From Sphingomonadaceae bacterium (GTDB taxonomy: Bacteria; Pseudomonadota; Alphaproteobacteria; Sphingomonadales; Sphingomonadaceae), in assembly GCA_020446665.1 (NCBI GenBank), contig JAGREF010000304.1, positions 1-16,856 of the forward strand: 16,856 nucleotides of DNA, in the 5' to 3' direction. Below the pieces are notes generated by a model. It was not told where the DNA came from, made no database searches, and saw nothing but the letters and a program-made list of their open reading frames with translations. The position numbers and the translations under genes were made by a program. Numbering within the stretch: the stretch's first letter is position 1; every line of letters begins with the position of its first letter. Positions 5,680-12,610 of the stretch are shown here, in pieces.

Positions 5680-8229
5680 TCAATATTTGAACCCGATGGT
5701 AGCCCCGAAAGTACGCGGGTCATTGAAATATCCACCAGCATAGCCGAGCGGACCAAAATCGATCCCGCGAACCAAATTATGATCATTTGTCAGGTTTTTG
5801 CCCCAAATCATGATCCTGGCTTCGCTGCCGCCGAGAGGAATCTTGTCTAGCACGATTTGCGCATCGACCAGATCGGCGTCCTCACCCTTGATTTGGTCGT
5901 TGAATGGCGAGCTGATGGAGTTGTTGAAGCTGTATTTTCCATCTTCGTGCGTAAAGCCAACCCGCGCACGCAACTCCATGCCATTGTTGCCAATCGGGAA
6001 TACCGCATTCAACGCAAGGTTCGCCGTGAACGGTGATGTGTAGCCAGCGCGCGAGAATTCGGCGATGTTCACAACCGGATCAGCTGGATTAACCGGCTGA
6101 CCAGCGACAAAACTCTTATACTTCACATCGACATAACCAACGGAGCCGTCGATCGAGAAGACATCGCCGATCATGGCAACGAAATCAGCCTCTACGCCCG
6201 TATATTCGACTTTACCAGCATTGACGATCTGGGTCTGGAAGGTTCCTGTGCCGGTCAACACTGGCTGGGTGATCGCCAGGTCGTCATACACATTGCGATA
6301 GCCCGCAATATTCAACCGCAACCTACGGTTAAACAGCTGCGATTTGAGCCCGATTTCATAGGAGATCAACGATTCTGCGCCAAAAGAGTCGATCTGCGAC
6401 GTCCCGGCAACGACCGGCCCGGAAGCATTGAAACCACCCGAACGATAGCCAGTTGCCACGCGAGCATAGACACTTACATCCTGAGAAAGCTCATAGCGCC
6501 CCATCAGGTTCCATGTGAACTTGCTGAAACTGGCATCACCTCGCTCTGGCGTTGCCAAAGGAGCAGCTCCGTTTTGAAACCTGGTGATCGACTTGCTGTC
6601 CCAAGTATAACGTCCACCGGCCGTCAGGCTCAGGCCGCTATCTCTGCCACCGGGATAGACTGTTGCCTGGCCATATATTGCAGTCGATTCTCCACCAGCA
6701 GTATAGTTCAGGACGGCTGGAGTAACGACGAGGCGATACTGAGCCGGATTGGAACCCTGGAATACGGGTGAGAGTGGGCCAAACTGGCTGAACACAGCTG
6801 CATTGGTATCTAGAACAAATCCGCTTGTCTGCGGATTGTCCACGCTCCCCTTTTCCCAAAAATAGAAACCGCCCAATACCCAGTCTAAACTGTCCGTATC
6901 TCCGGAAATCTCCAGTTCGGTGCTGAACTGGTCATGCGTGCGTTCTGCCGTTGTGTAGAACAAGTCCTGACTCGTCGTCGGAACCGGGGAGTTGGCGACA
7001 AAATCAATGACTGTCTGCGGCGTTCCAGCTGGAAACACAAAGGGCAAGAACCCGGCTGCCGGCGTACCGGCAAAGCCATTGAAGAGGGTCGCCTGAGAAA
7101 ACAGTGACCCCTGAATGGTCCCGATGCCGTCGAGGTCACTACCATAGTCAGCGCTATCCCAGCTACGGTAACCGGCGGTAAGCTTCACCCCGAAGTCGCC
7201 AAAGTCATTGCCGACCTGAAAGTTGTGCCCCCACATCTTGTCCATCGCTCCGCCCGCACTATTGTGACAGACCGCATCCCGGTACTCACGGGTAGGGATA
7301 TTGAGCGCCGCACATTGCGGTTCGAGAGAAGTGGCGCCGGCAAGATATTGAGCTACAGAGGTTTGTTGGGTTTGTACCACGTCAATTCCGCCGACATTGA
7401 CAGGTGGTCGCGGCGTGCCGTCAGCGACATTGGTCAGCTGAAAAGCATTGGGATTACCGGTGATTTTCGACCAGTCGAAAATGTACTGGAAATAGCCCGT
7501 ATCAGTCGGCTCATACCGGAGAGCTACGCGGAACCCGTCCGATTTGCGCGCCCCAGGATCGCGAGAATCGCGCGGCTCAAGCAAGTTGTCGATAAAGCCA
7601 TCCCGCTCACGGTGCGAATAGGAAAAAGTGGCTTTTAGGCCATCCACGATCTCGCCGGTATCGATGACAATTTTGCCAGACAACGCATTGTAATTCCCAT
7701 ACCCCACTTCGGCACGTACGCCGAATTCGTTGCTGGGCTTTTTGGAAATAAAGGAAATGGCACCACCGGTGGTGTTGCGCCCGAACAATGTACCTTGCGG
7801 ACCACGAAGCACCTCGACGCGCTCGATTTCGGCAACATCCAGTCCGGCCGCGCCGTTACGCGCAATGTAGATTCCGTCGAGATAAACTGCATTGGCAGCA
7901 TCAAGACTGAAATCAATAGAACCACCCGATGTCAGGCCGCGAATCGAGATTATCGAAGCACCGAGGCTGGTTGTACCCCCGACCGCTGTGACGTTGGGGG
8001 CCAAGCCGCTAATGTCCAGCGTATCCTTAACCTGCAACTGATCCAACTTCTCAGACCCAATCGCAGAGATAGCCAGAGGAACTTCCTGAAGGTTCTGCTC
8101 ACGCTTTTGAGCGGTAACAATGATGACACCATCATTGCTTTCCGCATCTTCAGCAAAAGCAGGGGTTGCAGTCAGTGCGACCAGGCTACCGCCCAGCAGA
8201 AAACGAGAAATATTGCCCATCTTGGCCAT
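5680..8229 (-). CDS. TonB-dependent outer-membrane receptor
   Basis: This is an 849-residue TonB-dependent transporter, which moves bulky ligands across the outer membrane using proton-motive force delivered by TonB-ExbBD (not encoded here). A signal peptide ends AFA at residue 26. A TonB-box-like stretch, GVIIVTAQKR, is at 34-43. The plug contains VPLAISAIG (50-58) and LRGPQGTLFGRNTTGGAI (141-158). A long beta-barrel follows, with alternating aromatic strands, and the last residue is an aromatic Tyr after GATIGFK, as expected for BAM recognition. The start at 8229 has GGGAGGAG just upstream. The promoter region (8230-8369) carries a palindrome related to the candidate operators. Sphingomonads use many such receptors for aromatic, steroid and terpenoid substrates. 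The ligand cannot be named, but neighbouring Rieske oxygenases suggest a hydrophobic carbon source rather than iron. Confidence 0.95.
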   Translation of the reverse strand: MAKMGNISRFLLGGSLVALTATPAFAEDAESNDGVIIVTAQKREQNLQEVPLAISAIGSEKLDQLQVKDTLDISGLAPNVTAVGGTTSLGASIISIRGLTSGGSIDFSLDAANAVYLDGIYIARNGAAGLDVAEIERVEVLRGPQGTLFGRNTTGGAISFISKKPSNEFGVRAEVGYGNYNALSGKIVIDTGEIVDGLKATFSYSHRERDGFIDNLLEPRDSRDPGARKSDGFRVALRYEPTDTGYFQYIFDWSKITGNPNAFQLTNVADGTPRPPVNVGGIDVVQTQQTSVAQYLAGATSLEPQCAALNIPTREYRDAVCHNSAGGAMDKMWGHNFQVGNDFGDFGVKLTAGYRSWDSADYGSDLDGIGTIQGSLFSQATLFNGFAGTPAAGFLPFVFPAGTPQTVIDFVANSPVPTTSQDLFYTTAERTHDQFSTELEISGDTDSLDWVLGGFYFWEKGSVDNPQTSGFVLDTNAAVFSQFGPLSPVFQGSNPAQYRLVVTPAVLNYTAGGESTAIYGQATVYPGGRDSGLSLTAGGRYTWDSKSITRFQNGAAPLATPERGDASFSKFTWNLMGRYELSQDVSVYARVATGYRSGGFNASGPVVAGTSQIDSFGAESLISYEIGLKSQLFNRRLRLNIAGYRNVYDDLAITQPVLTGTGTFQTQIVNAGKVEYTGVEADFVAMIGDVFSIDGSVGYVDVKYKSFVAGQPVNPADPVVNIAEFSRAGYTSPFTANLALNAVFPIGNNGMELRARVGFTHEDGKYSFNNSISSPFNDQIKGEDADLVDAQIVLDKIPLGGSEARIMIWGKNLTNDHNLVRGIDFGPLGYAGGYFNDPRTFGATIGFKY

Positions 8230-8318
8230 GCTCTCCTCCCATGAAACCGTTTATTGCCAACGGTCATTCGACAAAATCGTAACGAAAGTCAATCTGAATT
8301 GCGCATTTAAAAGGAATT

Positions 8319-8346
8319 GCAAAACGCAAATGCAGTTTTGCGTAAC
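8319..8346. promoter_or_regulatory. Palindrome upstream of TonB receptor (operator or terminator)
   Basis: GCAAAAC (8319-8325) and GTTTTGC (8335-8341) form a perfect 7-bp inverted repeat. Overlapping it are ACGCAA (8324-8329) and TTGCGT (8338-8343). TTTGCGTAAC at 8337-8346 is the exact reverse complement of GTTACGCAAA at 9558-9567 in the Rieske promoter. TTGCGCAT further downstream (from 8299) may be another half-site. The palindrome lies about 90-117 bases upstream of the receptor start. A weak -35-like TTGACT (minus strand, 8292-8287) lies between, consistent with an activator site. Because it also follows the stop of the Rieske gene by 24 bases and precedes CCTTTT on the minus strand, it could instead be a terminator for that gene. 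Confidence 0.45.
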
Positions 8347-8369
8347 TGAAATGCCACAGGATGCCGGAT

Positions 8370-9449
8370 TCAGGCAACCTCATCCCATGGGTCGCGATTG
8401 GTGCCCTGAATCACGTAGCGGCCATTGACGCGGCTCTGGAACTCGCCTGCCCGCGCCCGAGGGTTGAAGAACTGGCGATACCAGATGCGCACCTTGTCGA
8501 ACGGGCCATCGCCTTTCACCATCATCGGATTGAGACAAGGGCGCTTGTTTGCCCAGATCTCGAAATCTTGCGCAAAGGCCTCGATCCCGGCCTGCTCATA
8601 CTGCTTGGCCGTCGCGACATCTTCCTCGGTCGGTTTGTCATTCGCAACCTTGACGCTGAGGCCGTACCACACCTTCACCCGGCCATCCTCGATCGGCGTA
8701 TGCGCGATCAGCATCAGCGAGGGGAATTCACCCACCATTTTGGACTGCAGTATGCCGGGGCCAGTGTACCAGGTGTAATTGGTCATCGGCTCGCCACCAT
8801 CGGCAGCCAGCGTCTTGTGCCCGGCAGACAGGATCTGGCGGCTGATATGGTCTTCAAATTCGTTCTCGAACAATTCCATATTGATCGAGCCATGGACGGG
8901 GGTGAGATGCCCCTTGTCAGCAATATTATCGACCACTTCCTGCGGATGGCTGTCCAACTCACCCAGACAGGACAGAGTCCAGTTGACCCAGGCATCTTCG
9001 CCATAGCCTTCAAATTCAGGCAGTTCGTAATCCGGCTCGCCCCCTTCGGCGTCATACCATGCCCACAGCGCCCCGGCCCGTTCGGTCAGCGGGAATGTCT
9101 TCAGGCAAGCCCGCTTGGGCGGCGATGCGGGGGAATAGGGGATGTCGTTGCAGCTGCCATCCGGCCCAAACCGCCAGCCATGATAGGGGCAGCGAATATT
9201 ATCACCCTCCACATGCTCGCCATCCTTCACCACGTAAGAGGTGGTGTTCATGGCCAGATGCGTACCCATATGCGGGCAATAGGCTTCCACCAGAAAGGCA
9301 CGCCCGGATTCGCCGCGATACAAAACCAGATCTTCGCCAAAGAAACGCACTGCCAGCGGCGTTTTGGTTGCATCTCCCGACATGCCGATCATGAACCAGC
9401 CGCGCGGATAGGTGAATTCACCCAGCTTGTAATCTGCAGTGGTTGCCAT
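8370..9449 (-). CDS. Rieske non-heme iron oxygenase, alpha subunit, KshA-like (first copy)
   Basis: This is a 359-residue oxygenase component. The Rieske [2Fe-2S] centre is CPH (Cys58, His60) and CPYHGW (Cys87, His90). The mononuclear iron site is DNIADKGHLTPVHG, with Asp178, His181 and His186 plus a distal Asp295 in QDFEIW. The C-terminal block KRPCLNPMMVKGDGPFDKVRIWYRQFF closely follows the layout of 3-ketosteroid 9-alpha-hydroxylase (KshA): DNxxDxxH, QDxEIW, then a GDG-xxx-RxWYxQF ending. This group catalyses O2-dependent hydroxylation and needs an external ferredoxin/reductase, none of which is encoded here. The start is chosen by GGGAGAG four bases before the ATG. It stands alone between its own promoter, with the inverted repeat at 9536-9565, and the receptor gene. 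The family is clear; the steroid substrate is only a possibility, and the HLTPVH helix differs from KshA's HFFYIH. Confidence 0.93.
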   Translation of the reverse strand: MATTADYKLGEFTYPRGWFMIGMSGDATKTPLAVRFFGEDLVLYRGESGRAFLVEAYCPHMGTHLAMNTTSYVVKDGEHVEGDNIRCPYHGWRFGPDGSCNDIPYSPASPPKRACLKTFPLTERAGALWAWYDAEGGEPDYELPEFEGYGEDAWVNWTLSCLGELDSHPQEVVDNIADKGHLTPVHGSINMELFENEFEDHISRQILSAGHKTLAADGGEPMTNYTWYTGPGILQSKMVGEFPSLMLIAHTPIEDGRVKVWYGLSVKVANDKPTEEDVATAKQYEQAGIEAFAQDFEIWANKRPCLNPMMVKGDGPFDKVRIWYRQFFNPRARAGEFQSRVNGRYVIQGTNRDPWDEVA

Positions 9450-9535
9450 CGCGTCTCTCCCGAATCCACGTTTTCATAGATTGGGAGCCTTGTGCCATCG
9501 CAAACCAAGGATGGCAAGGCATTCAATGCAGCCAA

Positions 9536-9565
9536 TGCGTAATCTATTGCATTAGACGTTACGCA
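9536..9565. promoter_or_regulatory. Candidate operator: TGCGTAA-N16-TTACGCA inverted repeat upstream of Rieske gene
   Basis: TGCGTAA (9536-9542) and TTACGCA (9559-9565) form a perfect 7-bp inverted repeat with a total span of 30 bp. It lies in the 124-bp gap between the second Lrp-type gene (stop at 9574) and the Rieske start (9449), about 87-116 bases upstream of that start. The left 12 bases (9536-9547) are identical to the reverse complement of 1509-1520, and the right arm GTTACGCAAA (9558-9567) recurs, inverted, at 8337-8346. Spacing, symmetry and recurrence in front of three catabolic transcription units argue for a shared regulator. The distance from the start codon suits an activator. 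Confidence 0.65.
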
Positions 9566-9573
9566 AATTGCGA

Positions 9574-10041
9574 TCAGCTATCTGTGATCTTCACGATCCG
9601 GGCATTATATTTGAGCGTCTTCACCGCAATCGAGCTTTCCACATGGTGCACGCCATCAATGGAAAGGATCTCTTCCGAAGCGATTTCGTGCAGCCTGTCC
9701 AGCTCGCTGAACAGGCAAAATGCCTGAATGTTGAAGCGGCCCATGGTGATCATCACGGCGTCGATGGCGGGCAGCTTGGCAATGGTGTCTGCAATCTCGT
9801 TCACACGTCCGAAGTCGGCCTGCACGCCGATAAAGGCCATCTTGGTATTATCCGCCAGTTCGAAGCTGGTGATCGCTGTGAAGGCAATCAGCCGGTCATT
9901 CTGCAACCGCCGGATGCGCCCGCGCACAGTGCCTTCGGTCACGCCCAGATCGGCCGCGATCTTGCGGTTGGAGATGCGGGCATCCTTTGACAGGATGTCA
10001 ATCAGCTGGCGATCCAGCTCATCAATCTGCACCTGGCTCAT
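9574..10041 (-). CDS. Lrp/AsnC-family transcriptional regulator (second of tandem pair)
   Basis: This 155-residue protein has the Lrp/AsnC layout: an N-terminal winged HTH, with ISNRKIAADLGVTEGTVRGRIRRL at about 23-46, and a C-terminal RAM ligand-binding/oligomerisation domain at about 65-150. Lrp-type proteins form dimers to octamers or higher and respond to small ligands, classically amino acids. Its ATG overlaps the stop of the preceding regulator gene by four bases (ATGA), with GAGGG seven bases upstream, so the two are translationally coupled. It is the last gene of the minus-strand operon. The next gene leftward, a Rieske oxygenase, has its own promoter with a 30-bp inverted repeat immediately beyond this stop codon. 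Its ligand is unknown; a pathway intermediate or CoA ester is possible. Confidence 0.93.
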   Translation of the reverse strand: MSQVQIDELDRQLIDILSKDARISNRKIAADLGVTEGTVRGRIRRLQNDRLIAFTAITSFELADNTKMAFIGVQADFGRVNEIADTIAKLPAIDAVMITMGRFNIQAFCLFSELDRLHEIASEEILSIDGVHHVESSIAVKTLKYNARIVKITDS

Positions 10042-10517
10042 GACGCATCCCTCGCTTCTATCGGGGCAACATCGAATTTGTATTTGGGGATTGCGGTCGC
10101 AATCGCAGGCAGCATGGAACGGATCCCCCGAATCCCGGCGAGCCGCTCCAGCATCACATGCTTCAATTCGTCATAGTCACGCACCGCGATCAGCATGTCG
10201 ATGTCATACCGCCCGGTCACCTGATGCACTGCGAAGACTTCCGGCAACTTGGCCAGATCTGCCGCGACTTCGGATGAGGCGCGGCCATCAACTTCCACTG
10301 CCACCTGAATCAGCAGATTATAGCCATGGGCACTGAAGTCCGACACAGCAACCACGCGCAATTTATCGGCATCTTCCATCCGCTTGATCCGCGCAGAGAC
10401 TGTGGCCGCCGTCAGCCCGAGCTTGCTGGCGATCTGCTGGTTGCTGGCCCGTCCATCCTCGCGCAATTCGGCGATGATGGATACGTCAATATCGTCGATT
10501 TCGAAATTTCCGTTCAT
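10038..10517 (-). CDS. Lrp/AsnC-family transcriptional regulator (first of tandem pair)
   Basis: This 159-residue protein has the Lrp/AsnC layout. The winged HTH (about 9-55) carries ASNQQIASKLGLTAATVSARIKRM at 24-47, and a RAM domain (about 67-150) includes VHQVTGRYDIDMLIAV. It is a clear but divergent paralogue of the regulator that follows, and the two overlap by four bases. AAGGA lies 7 bases before the ATG. A 63-base gap separates it from the MFS gene, with only a weak GCCAG/CTGGC hairpin (10533-10548) and no obvious terminator, so it may be co-transcribed with the catabolic operon. Self-regulation by the product of its own operon is a likely mode. Heteromeric assembly with the partner is possible but not shown. 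Confidence 0.93.
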   Translation of the reverse strand: MNGNFEIDDIDVSIIAELREDGRASNQQIASKLGLTAATVSARIKRMEDADKLRVVAVSDFSAHGYNLLIQVAVEVDGRASSEVAADLAKLPEVFAVHQVTGRYDIDMLIAVRDYDELKHVMLERLAGIRGIRSMLPAIATAIPKYKFDVAPIEARDAS

Positions 10518-10580
10518 GGCCGAGTCCTTAGCGCCAGTAAGGGCTGGCTGTGAAGCCGTCTTTGCAGAATGTCCCGCTCA

Positions 10581-11843
10581 TCATTTCTCTTGCGCTTGCA
10601 GCGTGTCGCGATCTGCTTCCAGCGACTTGGCTGCGCGCCACAACAACAAAGTCCCGACAAAACCGATCGGGAGCACTACGCTGAGCGCTTGTTGCAGCCC
10701 CAGCGCCCCTTCGCCAAACTGATCGCTCAAGGCACCCGCGAGCCAGGGGCCAATGACATATCCCAGCAGGTTCACGGCCAGCATGGCAATTGCCGTCCCT
10801 GTCGCGCGCAGATTGTCCGGCAGGATATATTGCAACCCGGCATAAATTCCCACAGCCCAGCCGCCCCCGAACAGGCCTGCAGGCACTGCCCATGCCAGCG
10901 CAACGCCAAGCGAGCTCGCCCAGCTTGCGCCAATCACCGCTGCTGTCGCAGCTGCCAATGCAATTGCAGAAAGGATCAGCATGCTGCCATAACCGCGCCT
11001 GGCCACCTTATCAGCGATGATACCGAACATAATTGCGCCCAGCATGCCGGGAATCACAAACGCGCCACCAAAGGCAGAGCCAGCCTCTGCCATGGTCATA
11101 TCGAAACTGCGCGAAAACAGGGTTGGGCCCCAGAAGCCGAATGCAATGCCGGACAGGACACCCAGCCCCATGCCAAACATCATCCCGCGATAGCTGGCCA
11201 GCCTGAAAGTACGGGCGACCAGCGGCAGAAAAGCGGCTCTGACGGTCGCGGCCTGTCCGCGCGCTGGTTCACGAATGATCAGCCAAGCCAAGGCGATAAT
11301 GCCCAGGCCAATGAGACCGAATAGCTTGAAGGCAAAGCGCCAATCCTGCACTTCTGCGATTGCGGGGCCTGCGCCATAGCCCAGCATCTGGCCGAAATAG
11401 GTAGACAAAGCGATCACTGCGAAGGCCTTGCCCCGCTGTTCCGGCGCGAAATAGGCGGCGATCAGCGAATAGGCCGGAGCCTGAAAAGCAGCCTCGCCCA
11501 CACCAACTCCTACCCGGGCCAGAGCCAGTTGCGTCGGCGAAGCGGCATAGCCAGACAGGATCGTGAACAAGCTCCAGATCACGCAACCCGCAACAATGAT
11601 CCGCACACGGTTGGCACGATCAGCATAGATCGCAATCGGAATTGCGAGGCTGGAATAGAACACCGCAAAGGCGGGCCCCATCAGCAGCCCCATAAAGCTG
11701 TCGGACACATCAAATTCGTGCTTGATCGGATCGACTAGCCCCGCGAGCAAAAAACGATCCGCATGATTGAAGATCGCAATGCCCAGCAATAGCAGCAGCA
11801 CGACCCAGCGATTTGGCAGCTTTTGCCCGATAGCGCCTGTCAT
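10581..11843 (-). CDS. MFS transporter, spinster-like
   Basis: This is a 420-residue inner-membrane transporter of the major facilitator superfamily with about 12 predicted hydrophobic segments. Features typical of spinster-like members are NHADR in the first membrane helix (26-30), YADRANRVR in the loop after the second helix (73-81), and ARVGVGVGEAAFQAPAYSL in the fourth helix region (109-127). A second long cytoplasmic loop around residues 200-215 divides the halves. An in-frame ATG exists at 11903, inside the SDR gene, but the ATG at 11843, five bases beyond the SDR stop with GAGG just upstream, gives the normal length and is preferred. It is part of the operon after ligase, oxygenase, amidase and SDR, so uptake of the growth substrate or export of an intermediate is likely. 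Substrate is not deducible. Confidence 0.93.
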   Translation of the reverse strand: MTGAIGQKLPNRWVVLLLLLGIAIFNHADRFLLAGLVDPIKHEFDVSDSFMGLLMGPAFAVFYSSLAIPIAIYADRANRVRIIVAGCVIWSLFTILSGYAASPTQLALARVGVGVGEAAFQAPAYSLIAAYFAPEQRGKAFAVIALSTYFGQMLGYGAGPAIAEVQDWRFAFKLFGLIGLGIIALAWLIIREPARGQAATVRAAFLPLVARTFRLASYRGMMFGMGLGVLSGIAFGFWGPTLFSRSFDMTMAEAGSAFGGAFVIPGMLGAIMFGIIADKVARRGYGSMLILSAIALAAATAAVIGASWASSLGVALAWAVPAGLFGGGWAVGIYAGLQYILPDNLRATGTAIAMLAVNLLGYVIGPWLAGALSDQFGEGALGLQQALSVVLPIGFVGTLLLWRAAKSLEADRDTLQAQEK

Positions 11844-11848
11844 TGGCC

Positions 11849-12607
11849 TCAATCCCGCATCTGCATGCCGCCATTGACATGCCAGACCTGCCCATTGACC
11901 CATGCCCCATCCTGCGAGGCAAGGAATGCGATTGCCGCTGCAATATCGGCCGGATCGCCCAAGCGCTCATGCGGGACACGGCGCAGCGCCTGCTCTACCT
12001 GCTCTTCCGTCATGTGAATCCTGACTGCTTCGGTCAGCACCACGCCGGGGCAGATCACATTGGCACGAATGCCCTTCTTACCCCATTTACTGGCCACATG
12101 GCGCGCCAAAGCGTGGATCGCATTCTTGGTCATGGGATAGGCAACCTGCCAGGGGCTCGCGCCAGAGGCAGCACCGGATGAGGTATAGATCATTGCCCCA
12201 CCACCGCGCTCCAGCATTACTGGCAGTGCTGCTTGGGTGGCAATGAAGTGGCTCTTGGCATTGATCGCCCAACTCTTGTCCAGCACTTCCAGCGGACAAT
12301 TGAGCGCATCAATATCGCCTTCCGTCCCACCGGCGAGGTTGGAGTGATAGAAATCCAGCGTGCCGTAATTATCCAGTGCCGCCTGCACGATGGCCTGCTG
12401 GCTTTCCGGCGAAGTGCCATCCAGATCGACCCCGATGGCCTTCCCGCCGGCGCCTTCGATCTCTGTCGCGACCTCGCGCGCCCAGTCACCCATAATGTCG
12501 CCGATGACGACGCAGGCGCCTTCTTCTGCCAGCCGTTTGGCGGTTGCAGCGCCAATCCCGCGCCCACCCCCGGCAACGATGCCGACTTGTCCCGATAATC
12601 CCCGCAT
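11849..12607 (-). CDS. Short-chain dehydrogenase/reductase with atypical NNAG motif
   Basis: This is a 252-residue SDR. AGGGRGIG (12-19) is the dinucleotide-binding glycine motif, and Asp37 suggests NAD(H). The catalytic residues are Ser144 (possibly another Ser in TSSGAAS), Tyr157 and Lys161 in YPMTK. CPG is at 186-188, and the sequence ends with a normal VNGG segment. The usual NNAG after the fourth beta strand is SNLAGG (89-94), which is unusual because the Asn of NNAG positions the catalytic helix. The start lies 3 bases after the amidase stop, with GGGAG and GAAGG upstream inside the amidase end; the MFS gene begins 5 bases after its stop. Membership of a single transcript is therefore well supported. 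It probably oxidises a hydroxyl or reduces a ketone in the same pathway. Substrate is unknown. Confidence 0.92.
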   Translation of the reverse strand: MRGLSGQVGIVAGGGRGIGAATAKRLAEEGACVVIGDIMGDWAREVATEIEGAGGKAIGVDLDGTSPESQQAIVQAALDNYGTLDFYHSNLAGGTEGDIDALNCPLEVLDKSWAINAKSHFIATQAALPVMLERGGGAMIYTSSGAASGASPWQVAYPMTKNAIHALARHVASKWGKKGIRANVICPGVVLTEAVRIHMTEEQVEQALRRVPHERLGDPADIAAAIAFLASQDGAWVNGQVWHVNGGMQMRD

Positions 12608-12610
12608 CCT

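Noticed and set aside
8361..9479. Long plus-strand open frame of 372 codons opposite the first Rieske gene
   Set aside because: It is the antisense shadow of a gene with complete Rieske and iron-site motifs. Its translation shows no recognisable domain and is biased as expected from a high-GC antisense frame.
11844..11903. Upstream in-frame start of the MFS gene
   Set aside because: It lies inside the SDR gene, adds a polar leader atypical for MFS proteins, and the ATG at 11843 is five bases past the SDR stop.
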